Origin: an uncultured Clostridia bacterium
GTDB lineage: Bacteria; Bacillota; Clostridia; Christensenellales; Aristaeellaceae
Length of the DNA stretch: 36,234 bases
NCBI GenBank assembly: GCA_947165425.1
Contig: CAMVAJ010000021.1
Location: 1-36,234, forward strand
Direction: 5' to 3'
Shown: positions 22,576 through 31,108 of the stretch, piece by piece
How the letters are laid out: each line of letters begins with the position of its first letter
How positions within the stretch are numbered: position 1 is the stretch's first letter
Position numbers and translations under genes: made by a program
The notes under the pieces: model-generated
What the model was told of the DNA's origin: nothing
The model's database searches: none
The model's input: only the letters and a program-made list of their open reading frames with translations

Positions 22576-22945
22576 TTGGCAGGCTCCATTCCTCGGCGGG
22601 CGTCTTGGCGATAGGGACGGTTGAGGTGTCCGGCGCTTCGTTGTCCTTTGTGCTGCCGGTGATGCGCAGGATCAGGCCGTCCGACACGCGTTTGATCACG
22701 TCCGGCTTTTCCAGGTTTACCCCCCGGTTCACCGTCACCGTGTAGATGGCCCTCATGCCGCTCTGCTCGGCGATCTGCGCCTCGGTGCTGTTGTCCTTTC
22801 TCGCGTAAGCATCAAAGGCCGCGCCCTCGACATACACCGCCTTCGGTCCGAAAAGTCCGTCGTCCACTGTGGTCTTGTCCATCATCACAAAGGGCTCGAA
22901 CATGTCGCCCAGGATGCCCATGCTGGCGCCGTCGAAAATGCTCAT
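22559..22945 (-). CDS. Head-closure / head-tail joining protein
   Basis: 128 residues from the ATG at 22945 (ATGA overlap with the previous stop). It starts MSIFDGASMGILGDMFEPFV, followed by beta strands (RAIYTVTVNRGVNLEKPDVI, SDGLILRITGSTKDNEAP). The region from 21.5 to 23.4 kb holds the four small head-tail genes expected in a siphovirus; this is the second. Specific role inferred by position. Confidence 0.65.
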   Translation of the reverse strand: MSIFDGASMGILGDMFEPFVMMDKTTVDDGLFGPKAVYVEGAAFDAYARKDNSTEAQIAEQSGMRAIYTVTVNRGVNLEKPDVIKRVSDGLILRITGSTKDNEAPDTSTVPIAKTPAEEWSLPNDADN

Positions 22946-23367
22946 CTCAATTTCCTCCACTGGTTCAGTCTGGACCGGAACACGCTCTCCCAGGTGGGCG
23001 TCCCGCTGCCGTTTTCGCCGGCCGCCTTGGTGTAGCTGTACACGCCGATCACGCTCTCGCTGGAGTAGGGCGAAACCGCCGCCGCGCCGTATTTCTCCTG
23101 CCACTCCTCGATCTCCCCGCACAACTGCACAAAGGCCCTCGGCGGCTTCATCGGCCAGATTTCCCCGTCGAAGGTCTCGTCCTTCATGTCCCACGCGGGG
23201 TACTGGTACACTCCGTCGTTGTACACGCTCCCCACGACGCGGAAATACTGGCCCTCCTTCAAAAAGTCCAGCGCAAGGGTCCCGTCCTCCACGGTCCATT
23301 CCCCGGCGCGTATGTCCGCCTCGTCGGTAAAATAGTTGTGGATGTGCCCGCAAACCTGCTCAAGCAT
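22942..23367 (-). CDS. Head-tail connector protein
   Basis: 141 residues from the ATG at 23367, chosen because GGAGGG lies 6-8 nt upstream; a GTG 21 nt earlier has no such site. It starts MLEQVCGHIHNYFTDEADIR, then has a beta section (RVVGSVYNDGVYQYPAWDMK) and a C-terminal helical WESVFRSRLNQWRKLR. The pattern fits gp6/gp15-type connector proteins placed after the major capsid gene. Confidence 0.7.
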   Translation of the reverse strand: MLEQVCGHIHNYFTDEADIRAGEWTVEDGTLALDFLKEGQYFRVVGSVYNDGVYQYPAWDMKDETFDGEIWPMKPPRAFVQLCGEIEEWQEKYGAAAVSPYSSESVIGVYSYTKAAGENGSGTPTWESVFRSRLNQWRKLR

Positions 23368-23428
23368 GTCGTAGCCCTCCAAAATCACTTGAATGGGGAA
23401 GCCGCTTGCGCGGCCTCCCGGTCGGTTA

Positions 23429-24637
23429 TCAGGTCTTGACGGTCAGGGTGGCGTTGCCGGCGGCCTGGGCGCGGCCGTTGCCGTCCACGGCGGCCACGGT
23501 GATCTTCGTGGCGTCGGCGGCGGGCGTGATGTCGTCACCGCTGGAAAGCTCGGTCCAGCCGGTCCCCAGCTTCTGTCCGTAGGTCACGGCGGGCGCGGCG
23601 CTCTTGCCGGTCTTGTACACCCACTTTTCACCGGTGCCCAGGGTGTAGCCGCTCATGACGATGTTGCTGTCGCCCACGGCGGTGCCGGCCGTGCTGGCGA
23701 CGGTCACGCTGTCAAGGCCCGGCGTCGCGTCGATCTGGCCGATCACCACGCCGTCGGCGTACTCCACCAGGAACTGGATGCCGCTCATCACCAGCGTTTC
23801 CTTCTGCGCCCGCTCGTTGGTGGCGTAGTCGGAATTGATGCCGATATAGCCGGTCTGGTCGGTGGTCAGCGCGAATTCCCGGGCCACGTCGCCGGTCATG
23901 TTCAGGTAGTACAGTATGATGTTTTCCTTCGCGGTGGAAAACACCTGGCCCACCGGGATGGCGCTGGACAGGAGCACGGTGCCCATGCCCAGGAAATTGG
24001 CGATGTAGGTCATGCCGAACGCCGTCTGGGTGGTGATGGTGGCGGTCTCCAGGTAGTCCGCGATGGTCACCGGGTTCATGAAGTGCACCGCCTCGATGGC
24101 GTCGTCCTCAAACAGCACCTGAAGCTTCGCCCAGGTCTGCGCCAGCACGCCCTGCAGGGTGCTGCGGGCGATCACCGTGCCATCCAGTCCGGTGATGTAG
24201 CTGAAAAAGTCGCTCCGCACCTTCTTCTGCACGTCGGTCAGCATCTTGTTGTCCGTCTGGGCGATGGCCTCGTCCCGGCCGCTCTTCATGATGGCCTCGG
24301 CAGAAACGGCCTTGCGCCACTTGTTCAGCGTGATTTCGCCCACGGGCGTCTTGGTGCGCTCGTACTGGGACAGCGGGATGATCGCGCCCTCCGGCACGCT
24401 GCCGTCCTGCAGGGTGCCCGTGGTCTTGTACACATACATGGTCGTGCCCTCGGCCATCGGAATCACGCGGGTCACGCCCAGGGCCTCGCGCAGCTTGTTC
24501 AGGATGTTGTGCGTAAAGCGCTCCACAAAGTCCACTTCGCGCACGCGGGCCATCTGGCTCTTGGTGATCAGGTTCGTCTCCGGGTCGGTGTTCTGGTTGG
24601 CGAACAGCTGAATGTTCATGCGAAATTTCTCGCTCAT
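23429..24637 (-). CDS. Major capsid protein (HK97 fold) with C-terminal Ig-like extension
   Basis: 402 residues. The N-terminus (MNIQLFANQNTDPETNLITK) is typical of capsid proteins of Firmicutes siphoviruses. The body contains ITLNKWRKAVSAEAIMKSGR and TTDQTGYIGINSDYATNERA, expected of an HK97-like P and A domain. The final 100 residues (TPGLDSVTVASTAGTAVGDS ... ATKITVAAVDGNGRAQAAGN) are Thr/Ala/Gly-rich beta sequence like Ig-type decorations. The ATG at 24637 has AAAGGAG upstream. The scaffold gene precedes it. Confidence 0.9.
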   Translation of the reverse strand: MSEKFRMNIQLFANQNTDPETNLITKSQMARVREVDFVERFTHNILNKLREALGVTRVIPMAEGTTMYVYKTTGTLQDGSVPEGAIIPLSQYERTKTPVGEITLNKWRKAVSAEAIMKSGRDEAIAQTDNKMLTDVQKKVRSDFFSYITGLDGTVIARSTLQGVLAQTWAKLQVLFEDDAIEAVHFMNPVTIADYLETATITTQTAFGMTYIANFLGMGTVLLSSAIPVGQVFSTAKENIILYYLNMTGDVAREFALTTDQTGYIGINSDYATNERAQKETLVMSGIQFLVEYADGVVIGQIDATPGLDSVTVASTAGTAVGDSNIVMSGYTLGTGEKWVYKTGKSAAPAVTYGQKLGTGWTELSSGDDITPAADATKITVAAVDGNGRAQAAGNATLTVKT

Positions 24638-24657
24638 GGTGTTGCTCCTTTCTCTTG

Positions 24658-24711
24658 CCTTCCCCTTCAGGGGAGGGTGGCCCGCTTTGCGGGTCGGAAG
24701 AGGTCGTTTTT
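24658..24711. repeat. Two-hairpin palindromic repeat between scaffold and capsid genes
   Basis: Hairpin 1 is CCTTCCCC-TTCA-GGGGAGGG (one G-T pair). Hairpin 2 is CCCGC-TTT-GCGGG, a sequence seen in no other copy. Then GGAAGAGGTCGT. No heptamers flank it. Confidence 0.9.
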
Positions 24712-24715
24712 TCCA

Positions 24716-25297
24716 TCAAAGCCCGAATACCTCGGGATTCTCCGCAATGGCCTTCTGGCGCTCTTTCGTGTCTTTGATGGCCATGATCTCGTCCTTGGTG
24801 CGGCTCACCTTGCCCCCGGTCGGCGGTGTGCGCACGTCCGGCGTCTTGGTTGTGGCCTTTACGATGTGCTCCGGCCATTCCTCCCGCAGGGCCTTCACCA
24901 CGGCGGCGGCGTCCTTGGCCTTTCCGTCCTCGCCCAGCTCCAGGCTCTTGCGGTCGGTGTACTTGGCGGCCTTTTCGATGCCCGCCTCGGATAGCCCCGC
25001 CTCCTTGGCAAGCCTGCGAATCTCTTTCGCCTTCGCCTCGTCGGCGGCCTTGTCGGCCACGTCCTTCTTGTAGGCGTCGAACTCGGCCTTTACCTTGTCG
25101 TGCTCGGCCTTCCAGTCCTTTCCGCCCTTGTTGGCGTCGATCTGGCCCTGCAGGTCCTTCACCTGCTTTTCCAGCTCCTTCGCCCTTCCGGCCTCGTCCT
25201 TCAGGCCGTCCAGGGTTTCCGTGTGTGCCTCGATGATGGTGTCCACCTGTTCGTCGGTCAGTCCCATCCCGCGAAGCATTTTGCGCGTCAGTGCCAT
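24716..25297 (-). CDS. Capsid scaffolding protein (phage minor structural GP20 type)
   Basis: 193 residues, highly charged and coiled-coil (AKELEKQVKDLQGQIDANKG, AEHDKVKAEFDAYKKDVADK), with an N-terminus RKMLRGMGLTDEQVDTIIEA characteristic of GP20-type scaffolds. It directly precedes the capsid gene. It should be lost from the mature head. The ATG at 25297 has AAAGGAG upstream. Confidence 0.85.
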   Translation of the reverse strand: MALTRKMLRGMGLTDEQVDTIIEAHTETLDGLKDEAGRAKELEKQVKDLQGQIDANKGGKDWKAEHDKVKAEFDAYKKDVADKAADEAKAKEIRRLAKEAGLSEAGIEKAAKYTDRKSLELGEDGKAKDAAAVVKALREEWPEHIVKATTKTPDVRTPPTGGKVSRTKDEIMAIKDTKERQKAIAENPEVFGL

Positions 25298-25523
25298 TGT
25301 CCTTTGCTCCTTTCTTTTCCTCGAAGGTTGACGCAGGGCATTCCCTCGCCCCGGTCGGTTGCGCGGGCCGGTCCCTCGGCCCCTTTTTATAAATGCGGCA
25401 ACTCTGTTCCTCGCGTCGCCGGATTTAACTCAAATGGGGAATGAGGAATGAGAAATTAGGAATTGAATCGGCTTTTTTCGGCTATTCCTGTTCCCTGTTC
25501 CCTGTTCCCTGTTCCCTGTTCCC
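25298..25523. other. Intergenic stretch with plus-strand hairpin and heptamer arrays
   Basis: 226 nt without a gene. It holds GGGCCG-GTCCCT-CGGCCC followed by CTTTTT on the plus strand (25365-25388), a terminator-like hairpin pointing against the local genes. There is also a degenerate heptamer tract (GGAATGA, GGAATTG types, about 25438-25470) and a clean GGGAACA-type array (about 25487-25523). Confidence 0.7.
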
Positions 25524-26015
25524 TCACGCATTCTCCATCTCTCCCTGCACCACGGTCTTGATGTCGTCCACATGGTCCATGAACGCGGGCCGCAGATAGG
25601 GGCTGGCGTGCTGTGGCATACCGATTTTGGTTTCGCCCGTGATCTTGTCCCTGTAATACCAAAAGTCCAGGCCGCCCACGCTGTGCGCGTCGTCGCCGTG
25701 GTACTGTATCCACTCCGGCCCCGGCTGGTAATGCTTGCCGGTCCCCAGCTCGATATAGGGCGCGATTTCCAGGTTGCTGCCCACGGACAGCGCCGGCCCG
25801 TTCTCGGTGTTCTCGATCTGGTGTGTCATGCTCTGGCGCAGGGTGTTCAGCTCGTCGAAGGGCCATGAATTGCCCTTTGGCCCCTTGGCCCGCATCGCGT
25901 ATTCCCCGGCCTGCTCCTCGATAAAGCCCCCGATGATCTCCGCGGCGCTCTCCGTCGCCTTGCTCAGCAGCGCCAGTATCTCGTCGCTGTTGTCGACAAA
26001 TTCCACCTCGGCCAT
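25524..26015 (-). CDS. HK97 gp10-like / neck-type minor structural protein
   Basis: 163 residues. The segments LSVGSNLEIAPYIELGTGKH, PEWIQYHGDDAHSVGG and PQHASPYLRPAFMDHVDDIK match the pattern of HK97-gp10-like proteins (a Y-E-x-G-T motif followed by RPA near the end). It is unusual in being placed before the scaffold, and not after the capsid. The last residues end in TGA shortly before a heptamer array. Confidence 0.7.
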   Translation of the reverse strand: MAEVEFVDNSDEILALLSKATESAAEIIGGFIEEQAGEYAMRAKGPKGNSWPFDELNTLRQSMTHQIENTENGPALSVGSNLEIAPYIELGTGKHYQPGPEWIQYHGDDAHSVGGLDFWYYRDKITGETKIGMPQHASPYLRPAFMDHVDDIKTVVQGEMENA

Positions 26016-26019
26016 ATCC

Positions 26020-27084
26020 TCACCCGGCCTTCTTTCCGTCCTCGGTCATGTACTTCCTTTGCCATTCGCGGTAATTCATGTCTCCCACGGTCTCGCCCGT
26101 CCCGGCGTCCACCCGGTTGATTTTGATGTCGTATTTCCCATAGGCCCGGCCCAGCCTGCACCGGCAGTTGTACACGTTCGCTGGCGTCGCGTCCGGGTCG
26201 CCCGGAAACATGATCGGCCCCAGCAGGCTCTCAAACGGCTCGTCGATGTCGGCGGTCTTTCCGTCCAGCTCCGCGTGGGCGTTTCTGGTCTTGTCGTCGA
26301 ATGTGGCCAGCCACTTCTTTTTCACGTCGATGTTCAGGTCGTCCCGGGCCTGGCGCATGCTCTCCTCCCGGCCCGCGGCCTGGGCCCCGGTATAGGCGGT
26401 CCGGGCGTTGCGCTTCATGGCGTCGTCGGCTTTTTTCCCGGTTTCCTCGGCCACCCGCAACACGATGTCCTCCAGCGTCTCGCCCTGGATGATCCCCTGG
26501 GTCACGGCGTTGTTGATCACGCCGTTGTACCACTGGTAATCCCTCTCCTCGTCGATCTCTGGCATGGGCAGCAGGTTGGGCCGGTCCCGCACCAGGCGCG
26601 TCACCGTCTGGCGGTCGTACAGCCCGAAGGTGCCGAAGGCCCCCAGGTCGCTCTCGATCTGGAAGCACATCCAGTTCGCGTTCTCCGCGAACACGTCGAT
26701 CTTTCCGTCGTTTATCATGGCCATGGCCTGCTTGTCAATGTCGGCCATCGCCCGGGCCATCTGGCCGCGCTTCAGCGCCCAGGCTTTCTCCTGGAAAAGC
26801 TGGCCCTGCATCCACGCCTGGTAATCCTGCTCTGACAGGAGCCCCGCCTCCACCTGGGCGCGGTACTTCTCCACCCGCTTCTCATGTGCGTGGAGCCAGT
26901 CCTGCTGCTTCGCGATCAGATCGTCGGCGGCGCTGCGGTACATCACCGTCAGGCGCGCGCGCACCTGGGCCAGCTTTTCGTCGCTGTAGCGCTCCGCGGG
27001 GTCCAAGGGTAACCGCTTGCGCCCCTCGCCCACCCAGTTGATCGTGACCTCCCTGCCCATGATGTTCAGCTTGACCTGTTTCAA
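26020..27084 (-). CDS. Minor head protein (SPP1 gp7 / MuF type)
   Basis: 354 residues; the TTG at 27084 overlaps the portal TGA (TTGA), or the ATG at 27060 (MGREVTINW) is used. Helical N-terminal two thirds, then the MuF signature: RNARTAYTGAQAAGREES, KTRNAHAELDGKTADIDEPF, FPGDPDATPANVYNCRCRLG. Such proteins associate with the portal and may be ejected with DNA. No fused effector or toxin domain follows. Confidence 0.9.
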   Translation of the reverse strand: MKQVKLNIMGREVTINWVGEGRKRLPLDPAERYSDEKLAQVRARLTVMYRSAADDLIAKQQDWLHAHEKRVEKYRAQVEAGLLSEQDYQAWMQGQLFQEKAWALKRGQMARAMADIDKQAMAMINDGKIDVFAENANWMCFQIESDLGAFGTFGLYDRQTVTRLVRDRPNLLPMPEIDEERDYQWYNGVINNAVTQGIIQGETLEDIVLRVAEETGKKADDAMKRNARTAYTGAQAAGREESMRQARDDLNIDVKKKWLATFDDKTRNAHAELDGKTADIDEPFESLLGPIMFPGDPDATPANVYNCRCRLGRAYGKYDIKINRVDAGTGETVGDMNYREWQRKYMTEDGKKAG

Positions 27085-28496
27085 TCGGTCTCACCCTCTC
27101 CGGCGTTCGGCGTCCGCGTCCTGGCGGCCTCCTCGCCGTAGTTGTCGGCCATGATCTCGTCCACCTCGTCCACCGTCACAATTGGCAGCTTCTCCAGCGT
27201 CTTGCGCTGGCCCAGCACGTTGGCGGCCAGCATCACGCCCTGGATCGTCTGGAAGGTGTTGGACACGCGGTTGCGCTTGAATTGCGGCGTGTCCTCGATG
27301 CCCCGCAGCGCCAGCACCTGCTGGATCGCCTCGATGGCGCAGTATTCCAGGTCGTCTGCCTCCTCATCCAGAGGCTGATAGGCCGCGTCGATGTGGTCGT
27401 TGGTACTTCCCGCGGCGATGGTGTGCACGTCCAGCGCGCCGAAATCGTCGTACAGCTCGGCCTTGCAGTGGTCCAGATAGGCCTTTGTGCCCTGATAGGG
27501 CGTCTCCTGGGTGTAAGGCGTCAGTGCGGCGCGGGCGTCCCCGGAGAAGGACGTGGAATCCACCTGGGCGATGTGCTTTTCGCGGATGTCTTCCAGGAAC
27601 CTCTGCATGTCCCTTTCGTCCATGCCCCCGCAATTTTCGATCAACCAGTAGATTTTTGCGCAATCCCGCTCCGTGTCCGCGAACCCGCTGTTTATGAGAT
27701 CGTATGCGTCGATCTTCGGTCGCAGCTCCACCAGCGTGCTCTGGCGCTTGCGGCTGCCCCACATGGCCACCACGGGCAGGCGCGATGCCGTTTTGTCCGC
27801 GGCCACCTCCACCACGCCCTCGGCCTCGGTCTCGTACACCGTCATGCTGTAGGGCTGCTCCTCGCACACGGCCTCCAGCGCCATGCCGCTGCTGCCGTTT
27901 TTGCTCCGGTAGTCCGTGCGCCCTGTCTCGGTGTACAACTCGGCATACATCGGCTTGTCCTTGTCGATGCGCCAGAAGTGCACCCCTGCCCGCAGCGTCC
28001 CGGTCATCTCGTCCCACAGCGGCGCGAAGGCCGTCAGCGGATAGACGCTCAAACCCTCCTCGGTCACAAAGGCGAAGGCCACCCGGTGGATCAGCGCGTC
28101 GTAGGCCCACCGCTTCACGTCGCTGTCGAACTTCGGCCCCATGGCCTCCTTCGTCAGGTCCGCGCGGATGATCCTCCCGCTTTCCGGTTCCAATCTCTCC
28201 TCCTTGCGGGTAAAGGACACCCCGTTGCCCAGCAGATAGTTCACCCGCTGGGTGTTCAGGCGGTGAAAGGCGTTGGTTGCGATCTTCGACTTCTGCGCCG
28301 ATTCGTCCCATGTCCGCTTTCCGCTGTACATCGCCGTCACCCGGTTGATGGTCACGTTCAGACAGCGCTCGTACAGGTCCGCGTCCCGGGCGATCCGGTA
28401 CTCCTCGCTGTTCATGTGCTGGCTGATCAGCGTGGCCACAAAGGCGGCCCGGTCCGGCGCGGCCTCAAAATCCTGATAGGTCAGCATGGCATTCAT
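27081..28496 (-). CDS. Portal protein (SPP1 gp6 type)
   Basis: 471 residues from ATG 28496 (or 28487). Recognisable features are VNYLLGNGVSFTRKEER, the beta/stem region SVYPLTAFAPLWDEMTGTLR, KIYWLIENCGGMDERDMQRF and the C-terminal FKRNRVSNTFQTIQGVMLAA. The open frame upstream of 28496 runs into the repeat cluster and is not coding. It forms the dodecameric DNA channel at one capsid vertex and docks the terminase encoded upstream. Confidence 0.9.
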   Translation of the reverse strand: MNAMLTYQDFEAAPDRAAFVATLISQHMNSEEYRIARDADLYERCLNVTINRVTAMYSGKRTWDESAQKSKIATNAFHRLNTQRVNYLLGNGVSFTRKEERLEPESGRIIRADLTKEAMGPKFDSDVKRWAYDALIHRVAFAFVTEEGLSVYPLTAFAPLWDEMTGTLRAGVHFWRIDKDKPMYAELYTETGRTDYRSKNGSSGMALEAVCEEQPYSMTVYETEAEGVVEVAADKTASRLPVVAMWGSRKRQSTLVELRPKIDAYDLINSGFADTERDCAKIYWLIENCGGMDERDMQRFLEDIREKHIAQVDSTSFSGDARAALTPYTQETPYQGTKAYLDHCKAELYDDFGALDVHTIAAGSTNDHIDAAYQPLDEEADDLEYCAIEAIQQVLALRGIEDTPQFKRNRVSNTFQTIQGVMLAANVLGQRKTLEKLPIVTVDEVDEIMADNYGEEAARTRTPNAGEGETD

Positions 28497-28508
28497 CCCT
28501 TCGGTCAG

Positions 28509-28653
28509 TTTCAGGTAACAGGCAACGGGCAACAGGCAACAGTCAATTTGCTGTGGCCCCTCCAAAAGCCCTCCCCTTCAGGGGAGGGTGCCCCGAAGGG
28601 GCGGGAGAGGTCGTCTCCCGTCCCCTAATCCCTAATCCCCAATCCCTAATTTC
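28509..28653. repeat. Full composite repeat: GGCAACA array, two hairpins, GGGATTA array
   Basis: From left: GGCAACA/G units (28509-28545), hairpin 1 CCCTCCCC-TTCA-GGGGAGGG, hairpin 2 GCCCC-GAA-GGGGC, GAGAGGTCGT, then CCCTAAT-type units (about 28620-28653). The TAG that ends the terminase gene is part of the last array. Confidence 0.9.
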
Positions 28654-29890
28654 TCTTTGCGTCAAAGTACCGGCACATGCACGCCGCGCTGTCCGGCGCG
28701 TCGTCGTGCTCGGCGTCCTCGGTATAATCCATGATCTGGTCAATGTAGTCCTGGTCGGTGCCCTTCAGCCAGACGATATTTTTCCACCATTTCCGTAGGT
28801 AGGTGCTTATCTTGATGTACTTGTTCTCGCTTTCGCTGTAGACGCCCGACCGGAAGCCCCTCGCGTGGATTTCCTTCGCCAGAAACGCTTTATCCGCGTT
28901 TTTCTCGCTGTACACCGGCTCGCACATCAGTCTCTTGCACTCGGCCAGCGCCGCGTCCAGGATCACGTCCACATGACTGCGCCACAGCCTGCCGTAAAAA
29001 TACAGCGTGTCGCCCCGGCGCTTCCCACAGGTCATGGCGGTGTAGTCTTCGCCGTCATAGGCCGCGTCGATGTGGGCCACGCCGTCGCGCAGCATGTTCG
29101 CGTCGTCCGTGAACCTCGGCGGCGCGGTGAAAAGGGCGTTTTCGGCGGCGATGTGCTGCAATTCATAGTTTGCCGCGAACAGGCTCGGCGGCATGCTGTC
29201 CCGCAGGTCCTCGATCTGTTCCCCGGTCAAAAGCCCCGTGTGGTAGCAATCAAAGCGCACGGCGTCCGGCATCACGGAAAAGGCGTCGTCCTTGTGCCAG
29301 GGCGTTCCCGTGTTGTAGATGCGCCCGCCCGGGTTGCGGATGTTTTGAAGCTCGGCATAAAATGCCTTGATGCGCTCCCGCTCGGCCCGGCTTCGCCGGT
29401 CCTGCAAATTCACGATGTCGTCGGTGAAGATTTTGTCCGCGTGCTTGCCGGTAATGCTCGATTGCGTGCCGATGCCCAGCAGCTGCGCCGCGCCGCTCAC
29501 GCCCGCGTAGGCGCTTGTGGTGATCGTCGTTGCGGTGGCGCTTACCTCCAGCGCCCGCCCCGTCAATTCCCGGTACAGTTGTCGGCTCACCGGGTTTTTC
29601 AGGTTCCTGGCCACCTGGGCTATGACTTCTTTCACGTCGTCGTCCGTCTTTCGGATGAACATCACGTTCTCACGGCCCCGGAGCATCAGCTGCTCTGTAA
29701 GCGCCACGCCCAGCGCCGTGGTCTTGTAGCTGCCGCGATGGCCCTGCAACGCCCGGTCTCCCTGTCCCAGCAGCATGTCCCGAATCCAGCGGTTATGCAG
29801 GCCCGTCAGCTTGGTATATCCCAGCATCTGCCCGTATTCCGCGGGCCGCTCGATCAAAAAGCGATAGGCCGTCTTCTGCCTCGGCGTCAC
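28646..29890 (-). CDS. terL: Terminase large subunit
   Basis: 414 residues from a GTG at 29890 overlapping the small-subunit TGA (GTGA). ATPase: Walker A-like GHRGSYKTT (50-58), Walker B KIFTDDIV (D157, D158) and coupling motif NTGTPWH. Nuclease domain: HIDAAYDGEDYTAM, then LKGTDQDYIDQIMDYTEDAE and HDDAPDSAACM, providing the acidic metal ligands. It packages DNA through the portal. The C-terminus FDAKRN stops at a TAG inside a heptamer array, so the last residues may have been altered by the insertion. Confidence 0.95.
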   Translation of the reverse strand: MTPRQKTAYRFLIERPAEYGQMLGYTKLTGLHNRWIRDMLLGQGDRALQGHRGSYKTTALGVALTEQLMLRGRENVMFIRKTDDDVKEVIAQVARNLKNPVSRQLYRELTGRALEVSATATTITTSAYAGVSGAAQLLGIGTQSSITGKHADKIFTDDIVNLQDRRSRAERERIKAFYAELQNIRNPGGRIYNTGTPWHKDDAFSVMPDAVRFDCYHTGLLTGEQIEDLRDSMPPSLFAANYELQHIAAENALFTAPPRFTDDANMLRDGVAHIDAAYDGEDYTAMTCGKRRGDTLYFYGRLWRSHVDVILDAALAECKRLMCEPVYSEKNADKAFLAKEIHARGFRSGVYSESENKYIKISTYLRKWWKNIVWLKGTDQDYIDQIMDYTEDAEHDDAPDSAACMCRYFDAKRN

Positions 29891-30414
29891 GGCGCTTCAC
29901 TTCCCGTGCCTTCCCCCTTGGCGAAGGCGGCAGCGTCGTTCTCTTCCTCTAGCGCCTCCACCGGCTCCCCGGCCATGCGCGCGGCGATCTCAGTCATGAT
30001 GTCCTCGCCCTCCTTGGCGCTCAGGCTCACCTCGGTCTTCTCCTTCCAGCCCTTGAAATTGTTCTGCAGGCTGAACCGCGCCCCGGCGCTGCCGTCCCGG
30101 TCGAACAGCCGCTCCTCGGTGTATTGCTCGATCCGGCTCTTGGCCCGCAGTATGATTGCTTCAAACTGCGGCTTTCCCTGATAGTCCATCAGACTGGCCC
30201 GCGTGGCAAAGCCCAGCGCCAGCGCCAGCCCCGTCACCGTCGGCGGTCTCTGGTCCTCGTACACCGGCATGCCCTTGTAGATCACCGGCTTCCCCGTCGC
30301 CTCGTCGATCAGCAGGTGCCCCTCGCACTGCTTGAAATAGGCGTCTATCTTCGCCTGCATCTTTTTGACGCTTGTGAACTTCGGCGGCCGCCCGCCGGCG
30401 TTTTTCCCCTGCAT
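29887..30414 (-). CDS. terS: Terminase small subunit
   Basis: 175 residues from the ATG at 30414, which has AGGAGG 6 nt upstream; longer in-frame starts cross a terminator and are rejected. GKNAGGRPPKFTSVKKMQAK and PTVTGLALALGFATRASLMD form a DNA-binding helix-turn-helix region. RIEQYTEERLFDRDGSAG and FSLQNNFKGWKEKTEV are characteristic of small terminases of Firmicutes phages. It recognises the packaging site and recruits TerL. Confidence 0.85.
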   Translation of the reverse strand: MQGKNAGGRPPKFTSVKKMQAKIDAYFKQCEGHLLIDEATGKPVIYKGMPVYEDQRPPTVTGLALALGFATRASLMDYQGKPQFEAIILRAKSRIEQYTEERLFDRDGSAGARFSLQNNFKGWKEKTEVSLSAKEGEDIMTEIAARMAGEPVEALEEENDAAAFAKGEGTGSEAP

Positions 30415-30482
30415 CTGGTCGCCTCCTGTCCGTTGCTTCCACATTCGCGCGCATGCGCGGGCGCGGGCGCGTTCCCGTGTAT

Positions 30483-30523
30483 AAAAACTCATCGCCGTTC
30501 TCTCGAATCGACGATGAGTTTTT
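30483..30523. terminator. Terminator in the late operon leader
   Basis: A 12-bp stem AAAAACTCATCG / CGATGAGTTTTT, giving T-runs in both directions. It lies between the late promoter and the terminase genes, about 70 nt before terS. Confidence 0.85.
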
Positions 30524-30538
30524 GTTCTCATGATGAAC

Positions 30539-30633
30539 GCCGCGCGTGGCAACCTCAAAGCCCGCGCGGCGCGAAAGGGGCGGTCGACAGGCTGGCGGGA
30601 ACTCGGCGAATCCCCTTGCGCCCGTCTGTCGAC
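30539..30633 (-). other. Structured 5' leader of the late operon
   Basis: GCCGCGCG/CGCGCGGC (30539-30546, 30563-30570) and an 8-bp inverted repeat GTCGACAG/CTGTCGAC (30583-30590, 30626-30633) lie between the predicted start and the terminator. They could be antitermination signals or a packaging/binding site. Confidence 0.5.
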
Positions 30634-30639
30634 GCTATC

Positions 30640-30668
30640 AGTATACCACGGATTTACCCCCGTTTAAT
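30640..30668 (-). promoter_or_regulatory. Late promoter candidate
   Basis: TATACT on the minus strand (30645-30640) with only a poor -35 (ATTAAA or TTAAAC). It is placed between the last early gene and the terminase genes; the weak -35 suggests activation by a phage protein. Confidence 0.5.
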
Positions 30669-30676
30669 GTCCCTTT

Positions 30677-31078
30677 TCATTCGCTCCACAGTGCCCGATC
30701 CAGCTCGATAAAAAACAGCTGGCGGATCACATAAAACTGTCTGCGCCCGCAGGGCGGCCGCAGCAGGTCATAGTCCCATCCCTCGCTCACATTGCGCAGC
30801 AGCGCCGCGGCCACCACCGGCTCGGCCACCTTCGCGGCGCTCTCCTCGATCAGCTTCATGCGCCGGGCATAGGGATGCCCGGCCAGCGCGATGGCCGCGC
30901 TGCCCGTCGGGTCCGGGCGGTGCCAGGCCCCGCGCGTCCCGTCCCGGTCCACGATCCCGGCCCGCGCCCGGTCCATGGCGCGCCGCATCCCCCGGTATTG
31001 CCGGCATATGGCCTTCAGCTCCTCATACCGCGCCTCCGAGATTCCCGCGTCGCTCAACCGCTTCGGATGCGTCCGCAT
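30677..31078 (-). CDS. Conserved-type phage protein upstream of terminase, possible late regulator
   Basis: 133 residues, ATG at 31078. Helical and basic (SEARYEELKAICRQYRGMRR), with a closing PPCGRRQFYVIRQLFFIELD. The position, last in the early unit and next to terS, is where many Firmicutes phages place an ArpU/RinA-like late activator. I do not see a certain HTH. It could act on the weak promoter at 30640; this is inference. Confidence 0.6.
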   Translation of the reverse strand: MRTHPKRLSDAGISEARYEELKAICRQYRGMRRAMDRARAGIVDRDGTRGAWHRPDPTGSAAIALAGHPYARRMKLIEESAAKVAEPVVAAALLRNVSEGWDYDLLRPPCGRRQFYVIRQLFFIELDRALWSE

Positions 31079-31108
31079 CCATCCTCACCCCCTGATTTTC
31101 TCTTACCC

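Noticed and set aside
30415..30558. Longer terminase small subunit starting at 30558
   Set aside because: The extension crosses an obvious terminator hairpin and Arg/Ala-rich non-family sequence. The ATG at 30414 has a perfect ribosome binding site.
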